From Companilactobacillus sp. (GTDB lineage: Bacteria; Bacillota; Bacilli; Lactobacillales; Lactobacillaceae): a stretch of 64,000 nt of DNA. Position 1 is the stretch's first letter. Each line of letters begins with the position of its first letter. The notes below the pieces were generated by a model that saw only the letters and a program-made list of their open reading frames with translations, was not told the origin of the DNA and did no database searches. Below, in pieces: positions 17,132 through 25,154 of the stretch. The stretch covers positions 2,480,001 to 2,544,000 of the forward strand of contig NZ_JAKVLR010000001.1 in assembly GCF_022484265.1 (NCBI RefSeq), in the 5' to 3' direction. Made by a program: the position numbers and the translations under genes.

Positions 17132-19375
17132 ATGAAAATCCAAAATAAATTTTTAAAAGCTACCATGTTTGCAGCAGTATTGTTAGGTGCTACTGTAACT
17201 ACTCAAAATGTTAAAGCAGACGACGTTTCTGACAAAGATAACGACACTAACAATCTAACTACTCCCGTTAATAATCAGAAAATTTATAACGGTTTTACCG
17301 GAACAACTGAAAGTCAGGATTCTTCCGTGCAGGCGACCGTCAAAGATTCTAATGCTTCACATTCTTCTGCTAATGTCACGAGCGATGTTTCCTCAAATAC
17401 TGAAAATACTCAAACTGATTGGTCAAATACTAGACAATTTAAGCCACAAAATGATTATTATCAATACACAAATCACGCATGGTTAACTTCAACAGATGTT
17501 AACAAAGACAAACAAGATCAAGGTACCATTCTATCAACTCAACAAGATGTAAATTCTCAGGTTCAAAATAAGTTTGAAAACTACTTGAACGGTACCGAAC
17601 ATACGACAGATCCGACCATGCAAAAAGCAATCGATTTCTATCATCTATACATGAGTCAAGGATATACAAGTATTCAGCAAGTTAATCAAGCTGCTACCAA
17701 GGGAATCGTCAAACAGCTTCAGGAACTGGATGGACTAGGTGACATTTATGAATTGAGCGACAATTTGAATCGTTTCCTTCAAAACGGAGTTACTCTGCCT
17801 ATCGGTGTCAAAATCGATATTGACCAAGTTAATCCAAGCTTACGTGCATTGTATTTTTATGGAGCAGAGCCACTCTTATTGGATGACAATGGCGATGTTT
17901 CCAATAGCTATTCCGAATCTCAAGATACGATTGGTTCATTTCTTACCCAAGCTGGTTATGATATGTCTAACATTGAAAGTATCATCACCAATACGAAAAA
18001 ATTCGATCAAATTTTGGCAAAGTATCAAACTAAAGAAGATTTGATAACAGACCATTTACAGGCTAATTACAAGGGCGACGGTATCAATCGCACGACTGGT
18101 TACTTACCTGTAAATTACGTTAACTTTTCCAATTTGAGCTCCTTTATTGATATTGATAAGTTCATTAACGAGAGTACTGGAACAACACCGGGATACGTTT
18201 TTGAAATGACTCCTAGTTTTTACAACAATATTAATGAGATCTTAACGCCTGAAAACTTCCAGTTGATGAAAGCTTGGATGATCTCAAATTATATTTTGAA
18301 TAGCAACGTATATTTGAATCAATTGTCAGCTGGTTTTCCAACTGTAGCAAATGAAACTACTGAACAATTTAATCAGCGTCTAGGTTACTACTTGACCAAG
18401 AATGCTTTTTCAAATGAATTCAGTAAATATTTTGGGGATGTCTTGTTAAATCAGGAGACTCGCAGTGCTGTGAACGATATGGCTAAAAATATTGTTTCAG
18501 CTTATCAAAGTGAAATTTCCGAAAGTAGCTGGCTTAGTGCAGCCTCTAAGCAGGCGGCCATCAATAAATTGAATAATATCAAGATCAATGTCGGCTATCC
18601 AAAGGATTCATATTCGTTTTACAACACGGTTTCTGTACCAACGACGGGGGATTTCTACCAGACTTATCGCAATATCATGTCTGCTAGATCGTATCAACCA
18701 TTCCTTGATTACAATAAGCCGGTTGATCGAACTGAATGGGGCAGTTTATCCAGTCTTGATGTTAATGCACAGTATTCAGCCTCTCGTAATGCAATTTTTA
18801 TCGGAACAGGTATTATTCAAAGTCCATTTTTTGATGTATCTCAAACCGATTCCCAAAATTATGCTGGACTCGGTACAATTATTGGACATGAGTTGAGTCA
18901 TGCTTTTGATCGTAATGGTTCGCTCTATGACGCAAATGGATTGGTTCATAATTGGTGGTCGAATGATGATTTTCATAAATATCTAGAAAAAAGTGATCAA
19001 ATAATCAAAGAATATGACCAACAAACCTTTGAGACAGTTGCCTTAGATGGCGAAAACGTTGCTAACGAAGCTCTAGCTGACAACGCTGGATTAAATGTTT
19101 CTGAGCGAGCCTTAGCTCAAAAGGGCAACGCTAACTGGGATCAATACTTTAAGGCATACGCAGCCGTTAATCGACACAAGTACTATATTGATAGTCGTCA
19201 AACTACGGCAAGATTGAATAAACTTGATGCTATCAAGAGTGATCCGCATGCACCATTCCCAATCAGAGTAAATGTTACTTTACGGGACAATACGTTATTT
19301 GACCAAACTTATGGCGTTAAATCGGGCGATGGAATGTATAAAGGTCCAAGTACTAGATTTGATTTCTGGGCATAA
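17132..19375 (+). CDS. Secreted M13-family metallopeptidase (PepO/neprilysin-like)
   Basis: Zinc endopeptidase of 747 aa. Seen: the zinc motif HELSH with His586, Glu587 and His590, the third ligand Glu646 in NEALADNAG with Asp650, and the C-terminal SGDGMY region typical of M13 enzymes. Unlike the cytosolic PepO of about 630 aa known in lactic acid bacteria, this protein has an N-terminal signal peptide (MKIQNKFLK, a hydrophobic core, then a cleavage region near VKADD) and a Ser/Thr/Asn-rich linker of about 75 residues before the catalytic domain. No LPXTG anchor is visible. I chose the ATG at 17132 because GGGGGAAAT precedes it. It may process extracellular peptides. Confidence 0.88.
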   Translation: MKIQNKFLKATMFAAVLLGATVTTQNVKADDVSDKDNDTNNLTTPVNNQKIYNGFTGTTESQDSSVQATVKDSNASHSSANVTSDVSSNTENTQTDWSNTRQFKPQNDYYQYTNHAWLTSTDVNKDKQDQGTILSTQQDVNSQVQNKFENYLNGTEHTTDPTMQKAIDFYHLYMSQGYTSIQQVNQAATKGIVKQLQELDGLGDIYELSDNLNRFLQNGVTLPIGVKIDIDQVNPSLRALYFYGAEPLLLDDNGDVSNSYSESQDTIGSFLTQAGYDMSNIESIITNTKKFDQILAKYQTKEDLITDHLQANYKGDGINRTTGYLPVNYVNFSNLSSFIDIDKFINESTGTTPGYVFEMTPSFYNNINEILTPENFQLMKAWMISNYILNSNVYLNQLSAGFPTVANETTEQFNQRLGYYLTKNAFSNEFSKYFGDVLLNQETRSAVNDMAKNIVSAYQSEISESSWLSAASKQAAINKLNNIKINVGYPKDSYSFYNTVSVPTTGDFYQTYRNIMSARSYQPFLDYNKPVDRTEWGSLSSLDVNAQYSASRNAIFIGTGIIQSPFFDVSQTDSQNYAGLGTIIGHELSHAFDRNGSLYDANGLVHNWWSNDDFHKYLEKSDQIIKEYDQQTFETVALDGENVANEALADNAGLNVSERALAQKGNANWDQYFKAYAAVNRHKYYIDSRQTTARLNKLDAIKSDPHAPFPIRVNVTLRDNTLFDQTYGVKSGDGMYKGPSTRFDFWA

Positions 19376-19379
19376 TAAA

Positions 19380-19410
19380 GGGCGTTACAACTAAGTTGTA
19401 ACGCCTTTTT
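19380..19410. terminator. Terminator between peptidase and DUF5067-like gene
   Basis: GGCGTTACAACT and AGTTGTAACGCC form a near-perfect stem followed by TTTTT. It sits between convergent genes. Confidence 0.85.
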
Positions 19411-19412
19411 GC

Positions 19413-20126
19413 TTACGATAATTTAAATGGTTGCATCGTACTTAGATCTTGATGAGTTTGAATATTCTTGAAGTACATATTTACATCTGTACTGTCGTCG
19501 TTGACTTTGACGAGCAATGCGCCATCGAATGAATCGCCAGGTTTGACTTCTGTTAGGTTGCTACTATTGACCATACCAGCGTAATCGCCATCACCACCAG
19601 TAGGGATGAGCACTTGATCATTTTGCTTAAGGATCATGTTTTCCGATTGAACTTTTTGTGGGATTTGATTGTCCTTAGTTTTGTTAGTGTACGTATATTT
19701 GATCAATAGGGCAGAAGCGCCAGTCGAATCCTTGACTAGTTTGACATCATTTTTGATTTTGAATTCAAAATCATCAGACTTGTAATCAAGATTGTTATAA
19801 GAGCCAGTATTTGAATAAGTCTTAGCATCTGACTTTTTATCATCAGATTTGGCCTTTGAATCTTCCTTTGCAACTTGTTGACTCTTGGCACTCTTAGTCT
19901 TTGATGATTTCTTCTTTGTCGATTTGCTGGAACTTACATTTTCAACTTTGTTTGGATCTCGCTGGGCATCATTTTTGTGAGTGTTTCCAGCACGCCAATA
20001 TAAAATACCGCCTATAATAGCTATGAGGATGACCGCAAGTGTGATTATGAACGGTGCCTTTTTGTAAAAAGGACGATGTGTTTTACGATATTGGCCACGT
20101 GTCATAGTTGGCTTTTGATTGTCCAT
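19413..20126 (-). CDS. Membrane-anchored DUF5067-like protein
   Basis: A 237 aa protein with a basic cytoplasmic N-terminus, one membrane segment (about residues 28-46, FIITLAVILIAIIGGILYW), a Lys/Ser-rich low-complexity linker (about 60-110), and an extracellular C-terminal domain. The pattern SALLIKYTYTNKTKDNQIPQ resembles the immunoglobulin-like DUF5067 domain found in lactobacillal surface proteins. The function is unknown. It is convergent with the secreted peptidase gene. Confidence 0.65.
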   Translation of the reverse strand: MDNQKPTMTRGQYRKTHRPFYKKAPFIITLAVILIAIIGGILYWRAGNTHKNDAQRDPNKVENVSSSKSTKKKSSKTKSAKSQQVAKEDSKAKSDDKKSDAKTYSNTGSYNNLDYKSDDFEFKIKNDVKLVKDSTGASALLIKYTYTNKTKDNQIPQKVQSENMILKQNDQVLIPTGGDGDYAGMVNSSNLTEVKPGDSFDGALLVKVNDDSTDVNMYFKNIQTHQDLSTMQPFKLS

Positions 20127-20339
20127 AGTACTCTCCCATCAGATATGTGTATACCTACTAATGATAACTCTTTATAGTCCATATTATCATATTTCTTTAT
20201 TCAAAATAATTCACTAAAAGTTGAGTAATTTATTTTCTCAAAAACAGGTGAAAAGTATTGAACAGATTTTTTAAAAGTGGTATAAATATCTGGTTGAAAC
20301 ATCAGGGGTGTTTTTAATCAATTTTACGAGGGGGTAACA

Positions 20340-20555
20340 ATGATGTTGTTTTTTGGTAATCATGGCGACTATGAAGTCACATGTAAATTTTTAGATAAGA
20401 AAGGCCAAAGAATTGCTAAGAAGCGCATTTGCCATAATGTTTCTAAAAAAGAAGCACGCGATGGCATGATGAACTATATCACTAATCAATTCTCTGAATC
20501 GATTGATATCGCCCATCCAATTAAAGTAGTGGCCAAACCTGCAACTTCTAAATAA
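20340..20555 (+). CDS. Small hypothetical protein
   Basis: A 71 aa protein I do not recognise. It starts MMLFFGNHGDYEVTCKFLD and is basic, with a strand-rich look and no membrane segment. The strong GAGGGGG ribosome binding site precedes ATG at 20340 (ATG at 20343 is an equal alternative). It is followed by a terminator hairpin. No neighbour gives a functional clue. Confidence 0.55.
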   Translation: MMLFFGNHGDYEVTCKFLDKKGQRIAKKRICHNVSKKEARDGMMNYITNQFSESIDIAHPIKVVAKPATSK

Positions 20556-20615
20556 TTTTTTAGAGGTCACAGCATTAAGACATAAATGATCCTTAAATGA
20601 TGAAGGATATTAACT

Positions 20616-20648
20616 AGGCGTAAGCGTTGAAGCTTGCGTCTTTTTTTA
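20616..20648 (+). terminator. Terminator after small hypothetical gene
   Basis: AGGCGTAAGC and GCTTGCGTCT pair around GTTGAA, followed by seven T. Confidence 0.8.
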
Positions 20649-20684
20649 TGTCCAAAGTTAAATTGTTTTTTATCTGCATGAGTG

Positions 20685-20696
20685 TGCATATATGCA
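20685..20696. promoter_or_regulatory. Palindrome TGCATATATGCA before cation efflux gene
   Basis: A perfect 12-base palindrome lies 45-56 bases upstream of the efflux gene start, in the expected promoter region. A metal-sensing repressor of the ArsR/SmtB class could bind such a site; that is inference only. Confidence 0.35.
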
Positions 20697-20740
20697 AATT
20701 TATTTGTTATTATAGACCTGTGTAGAGGGGAGCAATCGTT

Positions 20741-21625
20741 ATGGAACATGAACATACACAAGTAACTGGCAAGAGATTTTTCTTCGTCACAGTTTTAAAT
20801 ATTTTGATTACTATCGCTGAATTCTTTGGTGGGTTCATTTCTGGAAGTTTAGGTTTGCTTTCCGATGCCGTGCACAACTTGGAAGATTCACTATCGATTT
20901 TTATTTCTTACATTGCTAATGTCATCGGACGTAAACATAATGATGCTGCCAAAACTTTTGGCTATAAACGTGCCGAGATATTGGCTGCTTTTGTTAATTC
21001 AAGTATTTTGATTGTGATCACTATTTTGATGATCATTGAATCTATCCGCAGGTTCCGGACCCCACAGCACATTAACGGAACTTTGATGATGGTCGTATCT
21101 GTCATTGGGTTAGCGGCTAATTTCATTTCAATGATTGCCTTGTGGTCAAGCTCAAAAGACAATTTGAATATCAAGGCAACTTTTTTACACATGCTGTCTG
21201 ATACTTTATCGTCAGTTGGCGTTTTTATTGCATCGATTTTTGTTACTTTGTTCCAGTGGTATTGGGTCGACCCACTGATCACGATGATCATTGCCATTTG
21301 GCTTTCTAAAGAGGCATATGACGTCGTTAAAGAGTCAGTTAACATTTTGATGGAAGCTAGTCCCAATATCGATTTAAATGCTGTTAAAGCAGCTGTATTG
21401 ACTGTACCAGACGTTGTGGGTATTCATCATATCCACGATTGGATGATTGATGGGAATTACATCATTTTTGATGCCCATATCAACGTCAATAAGAATTGCA
21501 ACATGGAAGAGCTCGAGAAGATCTACCGTGAGGTGGAAAAAATTCTTAAAGAGCAATTCCACGTTTCACACGTTACTTTGCAAGCAGAGTGTACTAGAGG
21601 ACTTAAAGAACCACTAATATTCTAG
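20741..21625 (+). CDS. Cation diffusion facilitator family transporter (CzcD-like)
   Basis: Zinc or cobalt efflux antiporter of 294 aa in the cytoplasmic membrane. Seen: about six hydrophobic segments, the metal-site signature SLGLLSDAVHNLEDSLSIF in segment II with Asp and His ligands, HMLSDTLSSVGV in segment V, and a C-terminal cytoplasmic domain with ligand-like His residues (GIHHIHDW). The His-containing N-terminus MEHEHTQ is typical of CzcD. AGAGGGG precedes the ATG. The next gene follows after 17 bases and may be co-transcribed. Confidence 0.9.
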   Translation: MEHEHTQVTGKRFFFVTVLNILITIAEFFGGFISGSLGLLSDAVHNLEDSLSIFISYIANVIGRKHNDAAKTFGYKRAEILAAFVNSSILIVITILMIIESIRRFRTPQHINGTLMMVVSVIGLAANFISMIALWSSSKDNLNIKATFLHMLSDTLSSVGVFIASIFVTLFQWYWVDPLITMIIAIWLSKEAYDVVKESVNILMEASPNIDLNAVKAAVLTVPDVVGIHHIHDWMIDGNYIIFDAHINVNKNCNMEELEKIYREVEKILKEQFHVSHVTLQAECTRGLKEPLIF

Positions 21626-21642
21626 AAAATGAGGGCGTAATG

Positions 21643-21999
21643 ATGAGTGAAGTTGATTACAAAGCTTTTTTAAAACATGCAAAGGAAAACACTAGCCGTC
21701 TGCAAAAACAGACTAAAGGCGTTGGAGCTGACTATTTTAAACTCCATACCGATGCTATGGCAGACGGTGCTTTGTCCAAAAAGGACAAGGAATTGATGTC
21801 ATTAGCAATTGCAATTTCAACACGTTGTGAGGGCTGTATTGTCAGTCATTTGGCAGATGCCAAAGATTCAGGTGCCACCATTGATGAGGTTGTGGAAACC
21901 GTTAATATTGCAATTATGATGAGCGGTGGTCCTGCGATTGTTTACGGCGGCAAAGCTCTTGAAGCTGCTGAACAATACTATGGCGTTGATCTAAAATAA
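21643..21999 (+). CDS. Carboxymuconolactone decarboxylase family (AhpD-like) protein
   Basis: All-helical protein of 118 aa. Seen: the AhpD-type core LMSLAIAISTRCEGCIVSHLADA with the redox CxxC (CEGC) and a downstream His. Such proteins often act as thiol-disulfide peroxidase partners, but many are uncharacterised. I prefer the ATG at 21643 for spacing after GAGGGCG; the ATG at 21640 is also possible. It probably shares a transcript with the cation efflux gene upstream. Confidence 0.85.
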   Translation: MSEVDYKAFLKHAKENTSRLQKQTKGVGADYFKLHTDAMADGALSKKDKELMSLAIAISTRCEGCIVSHLADAKDSGATIDEVVETVNIAIMMSGGPAIVYGGKALEAAEQYYGVDLK

Positions 22000-22075
22000 T
22001 TGTGCCCTTTAAATTAGTTATGGATTAGTGATACCATTATTTACATTAATTCATTGAAAAAGTGGGAATTATTGG

Positions 22076-22750
22076 ATGGTAAAACTTATTTTAGTTAGAC
22101 ACGGAGAGAGTGTCGCTAATGCAGAAAATCATTATACGGGCTGGAATGACGTTGATTTGACTGCTAAGGGGGTCGAACAGACTCATCAGACTGCTCAAAA
22201 ATTAGCTGGCTATGATATTGATATCCGTCACGTTTGGACTTCAGTATTAAAGCGAGCAATCGCTTCAGCGTACATAATTCAAGATGATTTGGATTTAAAT
22301 TATTTGCCAATCACTAAAGCATGGCAACTGAATGAACGTCACTACGGAGCTCTCAGAGGGCAAAATAAGGATGTTACACGACAGGAGTACGGTGTTAAAC
22401 AAGTTCAGATCTGGCGGAGAAGTTTTTACGCATTTCCACCTAAGCTGGATGCACCGGATCCACGAGTAGGACCTTACAAAAATGTTGACCCAAGAGCCAT
22501 GCCATTGTCAGAAAGTCTCTATGTCGCATACTTACGAATCATTCCTTACTACATTGATCACATTGTACCGGAATTGCTTGATGGCAAAGACCAACTGGTA
22601 GTTGCTCATGGCAGCACAATTCGGGCTATGATCAAATATTTGGAAGATATTGGCGACAAAGACATTGATGGCGTCGAAGTGGCAAATGGTGAACCTTTAG
22701 TTTATGAATTTGATTCAAAATTGAATTTGTTGAAAACAAATAGAAAATAA
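22076..22750 (+). CDS. gpmA: 2,3-bisphosphoglycerate-dependent phosphoglycerate mutase
   Basis: Glycolytic enzyme that interconverts 3- and 2-phosphoglycerate through a phosphohistidine. Seen: the RHGES motif with catalytic His9 (LILVRHGESVANAEN), WTSVLKRA, the LNERHYGALRG motif, and the second catalytic His in VAHGSTIRAM. The length of 224 aa is close to the family norm. It may be one of several paralogues in the genome. A terminator follows. Confidence 0.9.
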   Translation: MVKLILVRHGESVANAENHYTGWNDVDLTAKGVEQTHQTAQKLAGYDIDIRHVWTSVLKRAIASAYIIQDDLDLNYLPITKAWQLNERHYGALRGQNKDVTRQEYGVKQVQIWRRSFYAFPPKLDAPDPRVGPYKNVDPRAMPLSESLYVAYLRIIPYYIDHIVPELLDGKDQLVVAHGSTIRAMIKYLEDIGDKDIDGVEVANGEPLVYEFDSKLNLLKTNRK

Positions 22751-22752
22751 TA

Positions 22753-22785
22753 GACCTTAATCCTTTTGGATTAGGGCCTTTTTTT
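22753..22785 (+). terminator. Terminator after gpmA
   Basis: GACCTTAATCC and GGATTAGGGCC pair around TTTT, followed by T7. Confidence 0.8.
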
Positions 22786-22835
22786 GTGGAGTTGATATTA
22801 TCTTGTGGTTTTGATTTTGGTTGGACGGTTTTATT

Positions 22836-23110
22836 TTTGTAGCGGAAACGCGCAAACGACACCCTGAATGCTACTGCATAAGTTTGCCAAAGACTGCGGG
22901 GCCTGACGGGCCCACTCCGTCTCTGTCAATCTTATATTCTTGCTTCAAACCTTTTCTTTTGTACTTTTGATATTTTATTGGTCGCTTTTATTTTTATAGT
23001 GGAAACGCGCAAAAAAACAATGAGGCCGGACACATAAGTCAATCCAACACTACGAGCGCGTGACGCGCGCCACTCCGTATTGGCTTGCCTTATGTTCTGG
23101 CCTCAGACCT
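22836..23110. repeat. Two diverged copies of an intergenic repeat with long inverted arms
   Basis: The 373-base gap between gpmA and the Lrp gene holds two related copies, at about 22836-22950 and 22995-23110. Both contain GGAAACGCGCAAA near the start, CATAAGT in the middle and CACTCCGT later. In the second copy, the segment starting TGAGGCC (23021-23047) is an imperfect inverted match to the one ending GGCCTCA (23080-23105), with an inner GCGCG-TGA-CGCGC hairpin. No coding gene is supported here. Confidence 0.65.
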
Positions 23111-23123
23111 TGTTTTTTCCGCT

Positions 23124-23558
23124 CTACTTCAAATAATATCCTCTCTGCTCTATTGGGGTTGAGAATACTATTTGCGTGCTGGTTCTTCCGAATTGATGCA
23201 GCTCGTTTATTAGGTCGTCCAAGTCCTGTGTGGTTTTGAATACTGCTTGGATGATCATTGAGTAGGGGCCGGTTATGCAGTCGCATTCTATTACGTTTGG
23301 GATTTTCTCGATGTACTTGTAAAACTTTGGCTTTTCATCTGGAGAAACTTCTAGTTGGATGAAGGCTTTAATATTTAGTCCGAGTTTATCCATATTCAAA
23401 TTTGCGTTGTAGGATTTGATATAGCCGTTTTCTTCGAGCTTTTTTAGCCGTTGAGATACGGCTGGAGCAGTGATAAATAGTGCTTCGCTTAATTTTTTGA
23501 TTGATAATCTTCCGTTTGATTGTAAGTAGTTCAATATCTTTTGGTCTATATCATTCAT
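23124..23558 (-). CDS. Lrp/AsnC-family transcriptional regulator
   Basis: DNA-binding regulator of 144 aa with an N-terminal helix-turn-helix (LSIKKLSEALFITAPAVSQRLKKLEENGYI) and a C-terminal RAM ligand-binding domain (residues about 65-140). I chose the start MNDIDQKILNYL at 23558 because GAGAGGAAAG precedes it; a longer reading lacks such a site. It is divergent from the interrupted aspartase gene. Because Lrp/AsnC proteins often control amino acid genes next to them, the aspartase is the likely target. Confidence 0.88.
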   Translation of the reverse strand: MNDIDQKILNYLQSNGRLSIKKLSEALFITAPAVSQRLKKLEENGYIKSYNANLNMDKLGLNIKAFIQLEVSPDEKPKFYKYIEKIPNVIECDCITGPYSMIIQAVFKTTQDLDDLINELHQFGRTSTQIVFSTPIEQRGYYLK

Positions 23559-23615
23559 AGCTTTCCTCTCGATAGCAAAAATCACTAAATACTTTATATT
23601 ATTAAGCAATTAAAA

Positions 23616-23630
23616 AAACAATTTTTGTTT
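23616..23630. promoter_or_regulatory. Dyad in the Lrp-aspartase divergent promoter region
   Basis: AAACA-ATTTT-TGTTT is a perfect dyad between the two divergent genes. It could be an Lrp-type operator, but AT-rich dyads arise easily by chance. Confidence 0.3.
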
Positions 23631-23713
23631 ATCAAATTATAACAGCAAAGGCATTTAATTGTGAAATATCAGGTGCTATCTTTGTCGTTGTAAAGAAAGT
23701 GAGGAAACAAATT

Positions 23714-25087
23714 ATGATAGAAAGAATTGAAGAAGATTCAATTGGTACACTTAAAATTAGCGACGATAAATATTATGGTATCAATGCGAAAAGAGCAATG
23801 GACAACTTCAAATTGTCGACCAAGCACACAGATATGGAAATGATCAAACAAGTTGCTAGGATCAAAATTGCTGCCGCAAATGCCAATGAAAAAATCGGCA
23901 GATTGTCGCATCAAAAAGCTAAATATATCATTAAGGCTGCCAAATAGATTTTGGCAGATAAATTAGACGATCAATTCGTTACCACTGATATTCAAGGTGG
24001 AGCAGGTACTTCGACTAATATGAACGTGAACGAAGTTATCGCTAACCGTGCTTTAGTTTTGATGGGACACCAAAAGGGACAATATCAATTCTTAAGTCCT
24101 CAAGATGACGTCAATGCTGGTCAATCGACCAACGACGTGTATCCCAGTGCTGGCAAGTTAACCACTTTATTAAAAGCAGAGCAATTACATGCCTCTCTTT
24201 CTTTACTGATCAATTCTTTGAACGAAAAAGCAGAACAATTCAAAGATGTTAAAAAAATTGGTCGGACTCAATTACAAGAAGCAGTTCCTACCACTCTTGG
24301 CAATAGTTTCCACGCTTTTGCCAGTGGTTTGACGAGATGTCAAAAACAGCTGCAAAAAGGTATGAAGACGTTACTAGAATTAAACTTAGGTGGTACTGCT
24401 ATTGGGACGGGAGTCAATACTAGTCCTGGATATAAAGAACTCCTTTACCAACAATTGCAACAGGATTATCAAATCAACATTCATCCAGCACCTGATTTGA
24501 TCGATGCTACTCAAAACCTTGATTCATACGTGCAATTTTCAGGCACTCTAAAGGCTTTAGCAGTGACCATGTCTAAGATATCCCATGACTTGAGATTAAT
24601 GTCCAGTGGTCCTAAGAGTGGCTTTAACGAGATCAACTTGCCAGCACGTCAACCGGGATCATCGATCATGCCTGGCAAAATCAATCCAGTCATCCCAGAA
24701 GTCGTTTCTCAGATTGCCTTTGAAGTTATTGGCGACGATGCAACCGTGACGATTGCTGCTGAATCAGGCGAGTTTGAACTAAATGCTTTTGAACCAGTCA
24801 TCTTTAAAAACTTATTTGAATCAGTCGACTTTTTACAAAGTGCCTGCGTCATGTTAGCGACTAAATGTATTTCGGGAATCACTGCCAACCGAGACAAATG
24901 CTTATCAGACTTACAAAATAGTGCTGAGACGGTCACTAAATTGACTCCAATCATTGGTTATGCAACTGCGACAAAGTTCGTTAAAGAGGCTTTAAAGACT
25001 GGAAAGAATGTTTATGACTTGCTCAAAGAGCAGGGCGTCTATGATCCTGATGCCGAGCCATTAGCTGATAGTCAAATTGCTAACTAA
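23714..25087 (+). pseudogene. aspA: Aspartate ammonia-lyase interrupted by an in-frame TAG
   Basis: The reading frame encodes the class II lyase aspartase, which converts aspartate to fumarate and ammonia. The first part (23714-23947, 78 codons, starting MIERIEEDSIG) ends at TAG (23945-23947). The same frame continues without a shift from 23948 to 25087. It contains DIQGGAGTSTNMNVNEVIANRAL, the AGQSTNDVYPS motif and the family signature GSSIMPGKINPV. Apart from the stop, about 457 codons are intact, near the usual 470. A TTG four bases after the stop (23951) could restart translation, giving a 378 aa second polypeptide. It may thus be a recent nonsense mutation, a sequencing error, or a split gene. 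Confidence 0.8.
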
Positions 25088-25107
25088 AATAATAGACAGC
25101 AAAAAAA

Positions 25108-25140
25108 ATAAGACTAATTTTTTCAATTAGTCTTATTTTT
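25108..25140. terminator. Bidirectional terminator between aspA and kup
   Basis: AATAAGACTAATT and AATTAGTCTTATT form a 13-base-pair stem with T-run and A-run flanks. Confidence 0.9.
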
Positions 25141-25154
25141 GTCTGTCTCATAAA

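Noticed and set aside
23951..25087. Treating the second part of the aspartase as an independent complete gene.
   Set aside because: It is in the same frame as the first part and lacks the N-terminal region of the family. It is better described as the continuation of an interrupted gene, though restart at TTG is possible.
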